From: Candidatus Poribacteria bacterium
Lineage (GTDB): Bacteria > Poribacteria > DTPJ01 > WJIO01
Reading direction: 5' to 3'
Length of the DNA stretch: 26,675 nt
Assembly: GCA_014730235.1 (NCBI GenBank)
Contig: WJIO01000428.1
Coordinates: forward strand, 1 to 26,675
In this document: piece by piece, positions 7,608 through 15,300 of the stretch
How positions within the stretch are numbered: position 1 is the stretch's first letter
How the letters are laid out: each line of letters opens with the position of its first letter
Notes under the pieces: model-generated
Told to the model about the DNA's origin: nothing
The model's database searches: none
What the model saw: the letters and a program-made list of their open reading frames with translations, nothing else
Made by a program: the position numbers and the translations under genes

Positions 7608-7921
7608 TATATTCTCTCTTTCTCTTCATATAATATAATTATATAATTTTCTCAGGAAAGGCGTGTCCAGAAGCTTTGATTCTTAGGTCATTATAACAAC
7701 AAATGATTAAGAAAGGGTAAAGTTAAGACTAATTTTTCATATCATCAATACTGGATTTTCCAGAGGAGCAAAAGCCTGTAACTACATAGGCCTTAATAAT
7801 GATAGAATTGTACCCTATAGCTAGCCTTTGTAGTCCACAGCCATTATGTATGATGGGTTAAAAAATTGGGCTTGTGAGGATGATAAAAAATAGAAGCTCT
7901 AATACTTTATAATAAACGAAA
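7608..7921. other. Intergenic stretch with no recognised gene
   Basis: This AT-rich gap holds the leader of the response regulator gene and about 200 bases upstream of it. I found no conserved coding frame, RNA motif or member of the repeat families described elsewhere in the window. Confidence 0.5.
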
Positions 7922-7957
7922 ATAACCCCTTCTAATTTTAAAATTAGAAGGGGTTAT
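7922..7957 (-). terminator. 36 bp perfect palindrome, likely terminator of the tRNA gene
   Basis: ATAACCCCTTCTAATTTT (7922-7939) is followed at once by its exact complement (7940-7957). On the minus strand it lies 36 bases beyond the 3' end of the tRNA and is followed by TTTCG and further T-rich sequence, which suits an intrinsic terminator. The plus-strand side is less T-rich. Confidence 0.6.
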
Positions 7958-7993
7958 GTTTCTTCCAGCTATTAAATAATTACTGGATATAAA

Positions 7994-8069
7994 TGGCTCC
8001 CCCGGCAGGACTCGAACCTACGACAAGGTGGTTAACAGCCACCCGCTCTACCAACTGAGCTACGGAGGA
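7994..8069 (-). tRNA. tRNA-Asn (anticodon GTT)
   Basis: Read on the minus strand, the gene folds as a full cloverleaf. The acceptor stem is TCCTCCG paired with CGGGGGA, with one G-T pair. The D arm starts GCTCAGTTGGTAGAGC. The anticodon loop CTGTTAA holds GTT, and the T arm contains GGTTCGAGTCC. The CCA end is encoded (7994-7996). GTT reads Asn codons. A good promoter lies just upstream and a palindromic terminator just downstream, so it is a single-gene unit. Confidence 0.95.
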
Positions 8070-8098
8070 ACATACGCTTCTCAATTAAGGCAGTATTT

Positions 8099-8127
8099 AG
8101 TATATCACAACATATTTACTTTGTAAA
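8099..8127 (-). promoter_or_regulatory. Promoter of tRNA-Asn
   Basis: On the minus strand TTTACA (8122-8127) and TATACT (8099-8104) are 17 bases apart, and the mature tRNA begins about 30 bases downstream. It lies between the tRNA and the end of the interrupted paralog. Confidence 0.65.
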
Positions 8128-8150
8128 GTGTAAAAAAACATTTATTTATA

Positions 8151-8777
8151 TCATAATTTATCTTTTAACATGCCCCACGTTGAAGCAAGTTTCCCGTTAT
8201 ATTCAACTGCCTGATTAGCCAATTCATCCGGTATACCAATAAGGGAAATATAGTCAATTTAAGACTCAACACCAGCGACATTTCCGGGATCAAGTCTGAA
8301 GCCGGTTATAGTTCTTTCCTGCCATCCACCCCGCTCCATGACAAACTCCAGTTCCTGAAAATCATCAGAGGCATTAACCTGGAAATTCTGACGTTGAGCT
8401 TCAGCATATACCCCATCCTCTTCGGTTATGTAATATACTTGCCATGTGCTGGATACGTTGGTTCGAACACCAACATATATAGTATCGTATTCGCCGCCAT
8501 CAAAGGGTATAATATCCGGGATAAATCCCTGCCAATTGCCATCGGGGAATATATAAGGATCACCGCCTGTAGATACAAGTCTTAGTATCGATCTCGTTTC
8601 GCCTTTCTGGTCTTTTACGTCGTCCAGTTCTGGCACTTCCAACTGGTTAGCTCCCTGCCACATCTGTATGTCTTCATCTTCGTCAAAAAGCCATTCAGGT
8701 GGTAATTCATCTTGACAATAACCCTTAATAGAAATAAAAAGCAAACTCAGGGATAATAGAAAAACAAAAAATCTCAT
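8151..8777 (-). pseudogene. Secreted beta-rich protein, interrupted by an in-frame TAA
   Basis: The gene encodes a signal peptide (about 1-21) and a domain clearly paralogous to its neighbour at 8842-9408. Shared blocks include TGGDPY-FP, STWQVYYITEE, QRQNF and VMERGGWQ. Translation stops at TAA (8259-8261) after 172 residues. Past that codon the same frame continues with IDYISL, then ELANQAVEY and STWGMLKDKL, to a TGA at 8151-8153; this matches the intact paralog's IDYISLEPL and TTWAKIKK. The paralog has Glu at the stop, so GAA to TAA is a one-base change. The truncated 172-residue form may still be made, since AGGAGGT precedes the ATG. The function of the family is unknown; a sugar-binding jelly-roll fold is a guess. 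Confidence 0.75.
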
Positions 8778-8806
8778 AATACTTAAACCTCCTGAAATAC
8801 TGCATT

Positions 8807-8838
8807 AAAAAAGCGCAGTTATTAAACTGCGCTTTTTT
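8807..8838 (-). terminator. Intrinsic terminator between the tandem paralogs
   Basis: A 14 bp stem, AAAAAAGCGCAGTT with its complement, closes an ATTA loop (TAAT on the minus strand). Reading on the minus strand the GC-rich stem ends in six T. It sits 4 bases after the stop of the upstream paralog gene, so the two paralogs are likely transcribed mostly apart. Confidence 0.85.
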
Positions 8839-8841
8839 ATT

Positions 8842-9408
8842 TTACTTTTTAATTTTTGCCCACGTCGTGGCAATTTTGTCTTTACTGTCAACGGCGGAAG
8901 CGGCTAGAGGTTCCAGGGATATATAGTCAATCTCTGCAACTACTCCTGCTACTGTTCCCGGGTCTATACGGAAATGGTTTACTGTATGATCCTGCCATCC
9001 ACCCCGCTCCATAACCATTGTAACATCAACAAAATCATCGCTGGCTTCCAGTTCAAAATTCTGACGCTGTTCTTCACCCCATGTGCCATTTTCTTCTGTG
9101 ATGTAATAAACCTGCCATGTTGAAGCCTGGTTTAATTTCAACCTCATGTATATGGTAGTATAAGCTGCACCACTAAAAGGCTCCCAGTCTACAACATTCC
9201 ATTCACCACCAGGGAATAAATAGGGATCTCCACCTGTGGATTCAGTTATTAATACACCATTTTCGACTGAATAATTACACTGATTGACAGCACTCCATGT
9301 ATCAATTTCCTCCGGATCATCAAAGGTCCAGCTTGGTGCTGCCCACAAAATACCAGTAAAAACTAACAAAAAACTAATTGAAATAATTAGAAATAAAAAC
9401 CTCCTCAT
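8842..9408 (-). CDS. Secreted beta-rich protein, intact paralog
   Basis: The 188-residue product begins with a clear signal peptide (basic MRR, then a hydrophobic stretch to about residue 23, cleaved near LWAAPS). The mature part starts WTFDDPEEIDTW and runs through TGGDPYLFPGG, STWQVYYITEENG and ERGGWQ to IDYISLEPL. The aromatic-rich, turn-rich pattern suggests a beta-sandwich, perhaps a carbohydrate-binding type, but I cannot name a family. It is about 50% identical by eye to the interrupted neighbour in its central region. GGGAG lies about 10 bases before the ATG. The gene ends at its own intrinsic terminator. Confidence 0.75.
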   Translation of the reverse strand: MRRFLFLIISISFLLVFTGILWAAPSWTFDDPEEIDTWSAVNQCNYSVENGVLITESTGGDPYLFPGGEWNVVDWEPFSGAAYTTIYMRLKLNQASTWQVYYITEENGTWGEEQRQNFELEASDDFVDVTMVMERGGWQDHTVNHFRIDPGTVAGVVAEIDYISLEPLAASAVDSKDKIATTWAKIKK

Positions 9409-9437
9409 GACTTTTACTCTCCCTTCTTAAACTTTTA

Positions 9438-9541
9438 AGCGTTTGTTCGCAAAACGCTGTTTAAAATCAAAACAGGTTTAGCAGCTTTACCTGTTCTTGC
9501 TGCCCCAACACCTGTGAGGCAGACCGCTAAATTACGAGCGG
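9438..9541. other. Intergenic stretch with three short hairpins
   Basis: Three small inverted repeats lie in series: AGCGTTT with AAACGCT (9438-9458), AACAGGT with ACCTGTT (9471-9495), and CCGCT with AGCGG (9524-9541). The minus strand is also open for 39 codons here (about 9551-9432), without a start codon or ribosome-binding site. I do not recognise it. It could be a relic of a gene end or a dispersed element. Confidence 0.35.
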
Positions 9542-9555
9542 CTTCGTATACATCT

Positions 9556-9885
9556 TTATTTATACTCCTCTCTGGGTGGACTGAAAATATCCAGGGCCAG
9601 AACCGGTTTATCGCCTGTTACAACCTTATGCTTTACATTAGGTGGGATTAAATAAGTCATACCGGGTTTTACAAGTTTAGTTTCATCACCTATGGTAAAT
9701 TCCGCCTCTCCTTCAAGAAACATACCCATCTGTTCATGAGGATGACTGTGTTCTGCCAGTTGTGTATTTGGTTCAATATCAACAAATGACATCATTATCT
9801 TCTCACCATAAGCCACACGAAGTTTTACCCCTTCGGCCAGGTTCCTGGCCTGTTTGAATTCAAGCTTATCAATATCAAAAAACAA
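9556..9885 (-). CDS. Single-domain cupin protein
   Basis: The 109-residue protein is one small beta-barrel (cupin_2 type). Motif 1 is HSHPHEQMGMFLEGE (His46, His48, His50 and Glu51 region) and motif 2 includes PPNVKHKV (His86); these are the usual metal ligands. Such proteins bind small polar ligands or catalyse isomerase or dioxygenase reactions; which one applies here cannot be told. The start codon is TTG at 9885, supported by AAGGAG seven or eight bases upstream and by the domain boundary. It follows the LarA-like gene by 11 bases, so the two are almost certainly co-transcribed. Confidence 0.85.
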   Translation of the reverse strand: MFFDIDKLEFKQARNLAEGVKLRVAYGEKIMMSFVDIEPNTQLAEHSHPHEQMGMFLEGEAEFTIGDETKLVKPGMTYLIPPNVKHKVVTGDKPVLALDIFSPPREEYK

Positions 9886-9896
9886 TTTTACACTCC

Positions 9897-11162
9897 TTAT
9901 AAAAGCTTATCAGGAACTATATTGCCATGGTCATCAAAAATCATATCTTTCAAATTGTCTACAATTTCCAGATCATTCCTGTTTTTTGCCATATCTATAA
10001 GCGATTCGGATATATCAACCTCATCCAGTCTAAGGGTGTTTTTTATTCTGACAATTCGACTTTCTTCAGGCTTCACCATTCCAATAGTCTCAAACATTGC
10101 ATCAAATACCTCTTTATCTGAGTCAAAATGAACGGGTATTCTTATTTTCTGGACGCCCATAGATGTAATAAAATTCATATAAGTTGCTTTGTAATCAATT
10201 TTATCAACAAATCTTTTGGTGGTAAAATCAGCAAAACCAATTCCAGCGCCGTTTCCCATGCTCTTATCGGTTAAATCCCGAAGATATATCCTTGTAATCT
10301 TTGGCGTGGTTAGCTCTTCTTCACCAAGCTGCATCATCCTGCCTATAACTTTTGTATCCATACCTGTGCCGCTGATCTCTTTTCCTGCTTCATCCACAAT
10401 GAGAATATCAAGTTCATCAAAAGGTAGTTTCGCCGCTTGTTGTTTTGCCTTTTCCTGAATTTTTTCTTCCCCGGATATTAAATTATCAGCCTTAAACGCT
10501 TTGATAATACACGTTTCATCATAAGGATTTTCTACCATCCCAACGCCAAAAGCTACTTTTCCTGTATTTAATACCACATCAGCTACACCCCGAAGCACAC
10601 GTTCAAAACCATAATGCAAAGCCGCTTTATGGTATGTGGCTGCACCATCACGCTTTCCAAGACCTATGGCCATCATCTTAACAAGGCCACTTTCGATTTT
10701 ACCTGTAAAATCCGTATGTACCTTAATTCTGTTTACAACTGCTATATGATCTGCTTCATAAGCGTTTTTATCTATATAAACCGGTATACCGTCTTTATTA
10801 GCTCCCAGTTTGCAGGTTTCCATAGAGGATTTAACTGGAGCACCGATGCTATCTTCTGTAATATTGTAATGCTGTAAGATCATCCTCTGACCCTCAGCCG
10901 TCGCTCCCCCATGACTTCCCATAGCGGGTATTACAAAAGGTTCAGCACCGATTGACTTCAACTCGTGAATTATCGATTTTATTATTATATCTATATTAGC
11001 TACCCCTCGGCTTCCGCCTGTTATGGCCACTGATTGTCCGGGCTTTATGGATGACATAACACGGGATTTGGATAGCTGATTATGTATTTCCTGAGGTATA
11101 TTGTCCACAGGAGGTATGGAATCAAAATGTTGTTTTATTCTTACCATTCGAGGATAAGGCAT
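9897..11162 (-). CDS. LarA-domain (DUF2088) protein, lactate racemase-like
   Basis: The 421-residue protein resembles the N-terminal catalytic domain of nickel-dependent lactate racemase. Features seen are PGQSVAITGGSRGVAN (41-56), AMGSHGGAT (His84) and RIKVHTDFTGKIESG (His149), with a second His at 178 in ATYHKAA. In LarA equivalent His and Lys residues hold the nickel-pincer nucleotide, but I cannot assign the covalent Lys with confidence here (Lys155 and Lys162 are candidates). Relatives racemise or epimerise 2-hydroxyacids. No larB, larC or larE genes are in the window. It sits 19 bases after the lipoprotein gene and 11 before the cupin gene, so an operon is likely. Confidence 0.8.
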   Translation of the reverse strand: MPYPRMVRIKQHFDSIPPVDNIPQEIHNQLSKSRVMSSIKPGQSVAITGGSRGVANIDIIIKSIIHELKSIGAEPFVIPAMGSHGGATAEGQRMILQHYNITEDSIGAPVKSSMETCKLGANKDGIPVYIDKNAYEADHIAVVNRIKVHTDFTGKIESGLVKMMAIGLGKRDGAATYHKAALHYGFERVLRGVADVVLNTGKVAFGVGMVENPYDETCIIKAFKADNLISGEEKIQEKAKQQAAKLPFDELDILIVDEAGKEISGTGMDTKVIGRMMQLGEEELTTPKITRIYLRDLTDKSMGNGAGIGFADFTTKRFVDKIDYKATYMNFITSMGVQKIRIPVHFDSDKEVFDAMFETIGMVKPEESRIVRIKNTLRLDEVDISESLIDMAKNRNDLEIVDNLKDMIFDDHGNIVPDKLL

Positions 11163-11181
11163 ATAATAAGGCCTACAAAAA

Positions 11182-12174
11182 TTAAATTGCTATAGATTTT
11201 TTGTAGGTTTTCCTCCTTCCATGTAATTCTATATTAGTCAATGTTTCGGCCATTAATTTTCTGCATATATCCGGGTGTCTTGCCTCCAATATTATTATAA
11301 TGAAATTCCGCATTATAGCCATAGAATCATACTGCTCTTCTGCCATCCTCGCTATAATAACATTTTGATCCGAGGATATTTTTTCTCCCTGAAAATACAG
11401 CTCCCCAAAGGAAGCAAAGGCTGAAATAGCCTGAGAATTTTCTGGATATTCTATAAGTATAAACTGGGTAGGTTGTTTAGTTCCATATGCATACTCAGCA
11501 GTTACCGCTTTTGTTTGGTCTGAAAGGCATAATTCACTGGATTCGGGTATATAAAATATATTATTCAGACATATATTCTGATGGAAGTAATGAAGACTAT
11601 TAGGGACTTTTTTTTCATTGGGAAGAAAAGCCAGAAGCTGAGGTTTTGATCCTGTGGATAAAATTCTTGAATCAACTTCACGGGCAAAAGAGATTATATC
11701 CTTTTTTAGCTGTGGGAATTCTTCCTCAGCTATGATCCTGACAAGGAATTTATCCTTCCAAAACTTCAATAATCCATGGTTAAATACTGACTCTTGACCT
11801 ATATCCATACTCTCACCTACTGTATCAAAGGAATATAAGCCATAAGCATCCTCGCTGTTGGTAAATTCGTATATTTCAACCAGTATTTTCAGAGATTTTT
11901 CATTTTTATATTTGGCAATAGCAGCGCCTATTACTCCATAAGATTGGTATAATTCTCCATCTTTGCCAGCATAATCCCAAATATCATCGGGTTTTTTCAT
12001 TGATTTATTCTGCTCTTTGTGCCATCCATCTTTTTGTATTATTACAAAAGATGAAAGATCGCCGCCTTGTATCTGCTGTTCTTCTTTTTCTTCAGGTGAG
12101 CAACAAATACAAAAAATAACAGGTACTAGAATAAACAAAATAAATCCCACTGAATTTTTGATACTCAGAAGCAT
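11182..12174 (-). CDS. DUF6599-type lipoprotein
   Basis: The 330-residue product starts with a hydrophobic signal that ends in a Cys-rich lipobox-like region (VIFCICCSPEE), so it is probably lipid-anchored. The mature part contains DIWDYAGKDGELYQSYG, the hallmark of DUF6599 proteins (usually an YINGGAELYLSYG-like motif), and then alternating beta and charged stretches. The function of the family is unknown. I chose the ATG at 12174 because GGAGGTG (12181-12187 on the minus strand) is correctly spaced before it. The in-frame ATG at 12189 overlaps this ribosome-binding site and has none of its own. It is the first gene of the likely three-gene operon with the LarA-like and cupin genes. Confidence 0.75.
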   Translation of the reverse strand: MLLSIKNSVGFILFILVPVIFCICCSPEEKEEQQIQGGDLSSFVIIQKDGWHKEQNKSMKKPDDIWDYAGKDGELYQSYGVIGAAIAKYKNEKSLKILVEIYEFTNSEDAYGLYSFDTVGESMDIGQESVFNHGLLKFWKDKFLVRIIAEEEFPQLKKDIISFAREVDSRILSTGSKPQLLAFLPNEKKVPNSLHYFHQNICLNNIFYIPESSELCLSDQTKAVTAEYAYGTKQPTQFILIEYPENSQAISAFASFGELYFQGEKISSDQNVIIARMAEEQYDSMAIMRNFIIIILEARHPDICRKLMAETLTNIELHGRRKTYKKSIAI

Positions 12175-12180
12175 TAAAAA

Positions 12181-12187
12181 CACCTCC
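12181..12187 (-). promoter_or_regulatory. Ribosome-binding site that fixes the DUF6599 gene start
   Basis: GGAGGTG on the minus strand lies six bases before the ATG at 12174. The alternative upstream ATG (12189) is directly followed by this GGAGG, so that ATG is unlikely to be used. Confidence 0.7.
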
Positions 12188-12194
12188 ATCTGCT

Positions 12195-12224
12195 ATTATG
12201 CCAGAAAATATGTAACCAAGTCAA
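12195..12224 (-). promoter_or_regulatory. Promoter of the DUF6599-LarA-cupin operon
   Basis: On the minus strand TTGACT (12219-12224) and CATAAT (12195-12200) are 18 bases apart. The predicted transcript start is only about 15 bases before the ribosome-binding site. Confidence 0.5.
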
Positions 12225-12244
12225 CCACAATTTATTTTTAATCG

Positions 12245-12273
12245 TTGAATGTGTATGAATTTTGTTATACAAT
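12245..12273 (+). promoter_or_regulatory. Candidate promoter of the subtilase gene
   Basis: TTGAAT (12245-12250) and TACAAT (12268-12273) are separated by 17 bases, about 87 bases before the TTG start. The region is AT-rich, so this is tentative. Confidence 0.4.
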
Positions 12274-12359
12274 TTTGTTTAAGGTAATCGTTAAAAGATT
12301 AATATCACACTAAACCCGCAAGAATCACATATTTTTCAATTTCTTGAAGGAATATCATT

Positions 12360-15300
12360 TTGTATAGTAGAAAATTTGCGGCACTATTTTTATTCATAAC
12401 CATAATTTCATTTCAATCATTATGCCACGCTGATTCATATACTTCCCTGCAAAAGCTTGATCCAGTTCTAAAAAAATTTGTTATAAAAGATCCAACTCCC
12501 GCGGTATTATCCGCTCCTGCCGTAAGATCGGGACAGGATGATTATTTTAACGCTATAATAAAATTTAACGGTAGTCCTACATATCTGGGACATTATGGCG
12601 TTAATATCAGAACCATTATAGGAAATTTTGCCACTGCCGATATACCCATAAATTCAATCCGGGAGTTAATCAAGATTCCCGAAATTATACATATACAGGT
12701 ATCTCGTCGAATGATGCCTAAACTGTTGGATAAAAGCGTACCGGATACGCGTTCGGATCAAGTCTGGCAAAGCAATCCGGCTTATACAGGTAAGGGTGTA
12801 ATAGTTGGAGTAATTGATCAGGGGGTTGATTGGTCTCATCCCGATCTCAGAAATGAAGATGGTTCATCAAGAATTCTATATCTTTGGGATCAAACCATGA
12901 ATTTATCTGGAAGGTATCCCCGCGATTTTGGGTACGGTACAGAATGGACTAAAGAACAGATTGATAAAGGTCAATGCAAATCAATGGATGCTACCAGTCA
13001 TGGAACCCACATTGCCAGTACAATGGCAGGTAATAGCAGGGGAAAAAATAATTTTAACGGGGTAGCACCAGAAGCTGATATAATAGTGGTAAAAACAAGT
13101 TATTTTGATGATGCTGACGTAATTGATGCGGCAAATTACATATTTCTTAAAGCCGATGAAATGGGCAAACCAGCGGTTATTAATATGAGCTTTGGTAGCC
13201 AATGGGGGCCTCATGATGGAACATCATTCCTGGATCAGGCTTTAAATGAATTTTTATATGAATCCGGTAGAGCAATCGTAGCCTCAGCAGGTAATGATGG
13301 TGGAAGCCCTATACATGTGGGAACAAATTCGCTTCGTCGAAATGTAGGAGAAAATTATCCATGGACTGCTATTCAGCCCTCAATAGGAACCCAATCAATA
13401 TTAATTCAGATCTGGTACAAACCTGAAGATGACCTTTCTGTCAGGGTTCTACTCCCTGAGAATAATAAGGGGGATTTAAGCGATCTGGATATAGGATGGG
13501 TTGGGGAGGAGCAATATCAGGAATTCAAGGTTTCAAGGGGGCCATTAAATGGTGCACAGGTATTGATAGATACAACTTTGATGGCTTCACCCTTTCTTTA
13601 CCCCAATTTTAACGGCATTTATATACATATAAATACCGACGATAATCTTAATATACCTTTAGATGATTATATATACGCCATAGAATATGATGGGCCTGGT
13701 TTGAAAATTGATGCTTACTTGGTATGGCAGGGATATTTTATAAATAAACTACCCGATTCAATATCCCATCCCAACGAATCTTTTTTATTGTCTGGAGATG
13801 GTAACAAGACAATTATTTCACCTTCCAGCGCATCTCAAATCATAAGCGTTGGCTCTTACATAACCAGATCTGAATGGATTGATTATGAAAACAGGATTAG
13901 GGATGAAAACCTTATTGTTGGAAATCTTTCAGCATTTTCAAGCCGGGGGCCGCTTTTGGATGGTTCTCGGAAACCTGATATAACAGGGCCTGGAGAGATG
14001 ATTGTGGCAGCTTTTTCCTCAGATAGCTGGAACACCAGCAAGCGCATATATAAGAACGGTGAGTATATATCATGGCGAGGTACAAGCATGTCTTCACCCC
14101 ATGTAGCTGGTGCCATTGCCTTGCTTTATGAGCAAAATCCAGAACTTACATCAGGACAGGTGAAAAATATCCTCAACAGGACAGCATTAGACCAGGGGCC
14201 GGCAGGATGGGATAAAGCCTGGGGATATGGTAAGTTGGACACTTTGGCAGCAATAGGTATTCCTGCTAGACCCCGTAATTTTAGATTGAATATTGATGAT
14301 GGTGCTGTTACTGTAAGATGGACAGTCAACAAAGAAAGCGATATAGCAGGATATAAAATTAATATTGAATATACTAAAGAAGATAACGAGATTGTAAAAG
14401 AAACTCTTGAAATAGCACATCCTGTGTCCAGTTATAGAATAAGCGAATTACCAAAAGATGCGCAAATATTTATATCCATGACAGCATATGATTCTGATGG
14501 TAATGAATCACCGGTCACCGATAGGCTTTATGTTATACTTGATGAATTAACCGATGATAATACTCCCCCTCAGCAACCTCAGGATTTGACCGTAATATCT
14601 ATCAACAAAGCACTGGAATTTTCCTGGTCTGCAAATAAAGAACACGATCTTTCCAGATATAAAATATATTATGGCAAAAATCCCGGTGAATATGAAAACA
14701 ATATTTTTGTTGGTAAATCAGACAGCTACCGATTGGAAAACCTGGAAAATAACGTCAGATATTATGCGGCAGTTTCAGCAGTTGATACTTCGGGAAATGA
14801 AAGCGATATGTCAAAAGAAGTATCTTCTGTACCGCGTTTATCACCCCAAACAACCATGCGTTACCAGTCAGGCTGGCCTGTATCTGTTAATCATGATTTG
14901 TATTCATCACCGGTACTGTATGATGTAGATAATGATGGCAGATTAGAAACGATTATCTCAAGCCGGGATGGCAAAATACATCTGGTTCGCTACAACGGAA
15001 AATATTTATCGGGTTGGCCTAAATCCCTGTCATCTTCCTCTGTCTTAACACCGTCAATAGGCGATGTAAATGGAGATGGTGACATTGATATAATAGCAGC
15101 ATCTTCCAATACATTATATGTATGGGATATCAGGGGCCGGCTGTTAACTGGTTGGCCTGTAAATTTTGAGAATATTATAATATCCTCACCGGCTTTGGTT
15201 GATCTTAACTCAGATGGTGATCTTGATATAGTCATAAGCCTTAAAATGGGTGCTATATATGCTTTTGATGGGTATGGAAGAACTCTGGATGGTTGGCCCA

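Noticed and set aside
8259-8261. Stop codon in the paralog as recoding (selenocysteine or pyrrolysine)
   Set aside because: The codon is TAA, which is not used for those residues, and other genes in the window end normally with TAA.
12286-12296. AATCGTTAAAA as another end of the 1901-2069 element
   Set aside because: Only 11 bases match, with no inverted partner or core hairpin nearby; a chance match in AT-rich DNA is likely.
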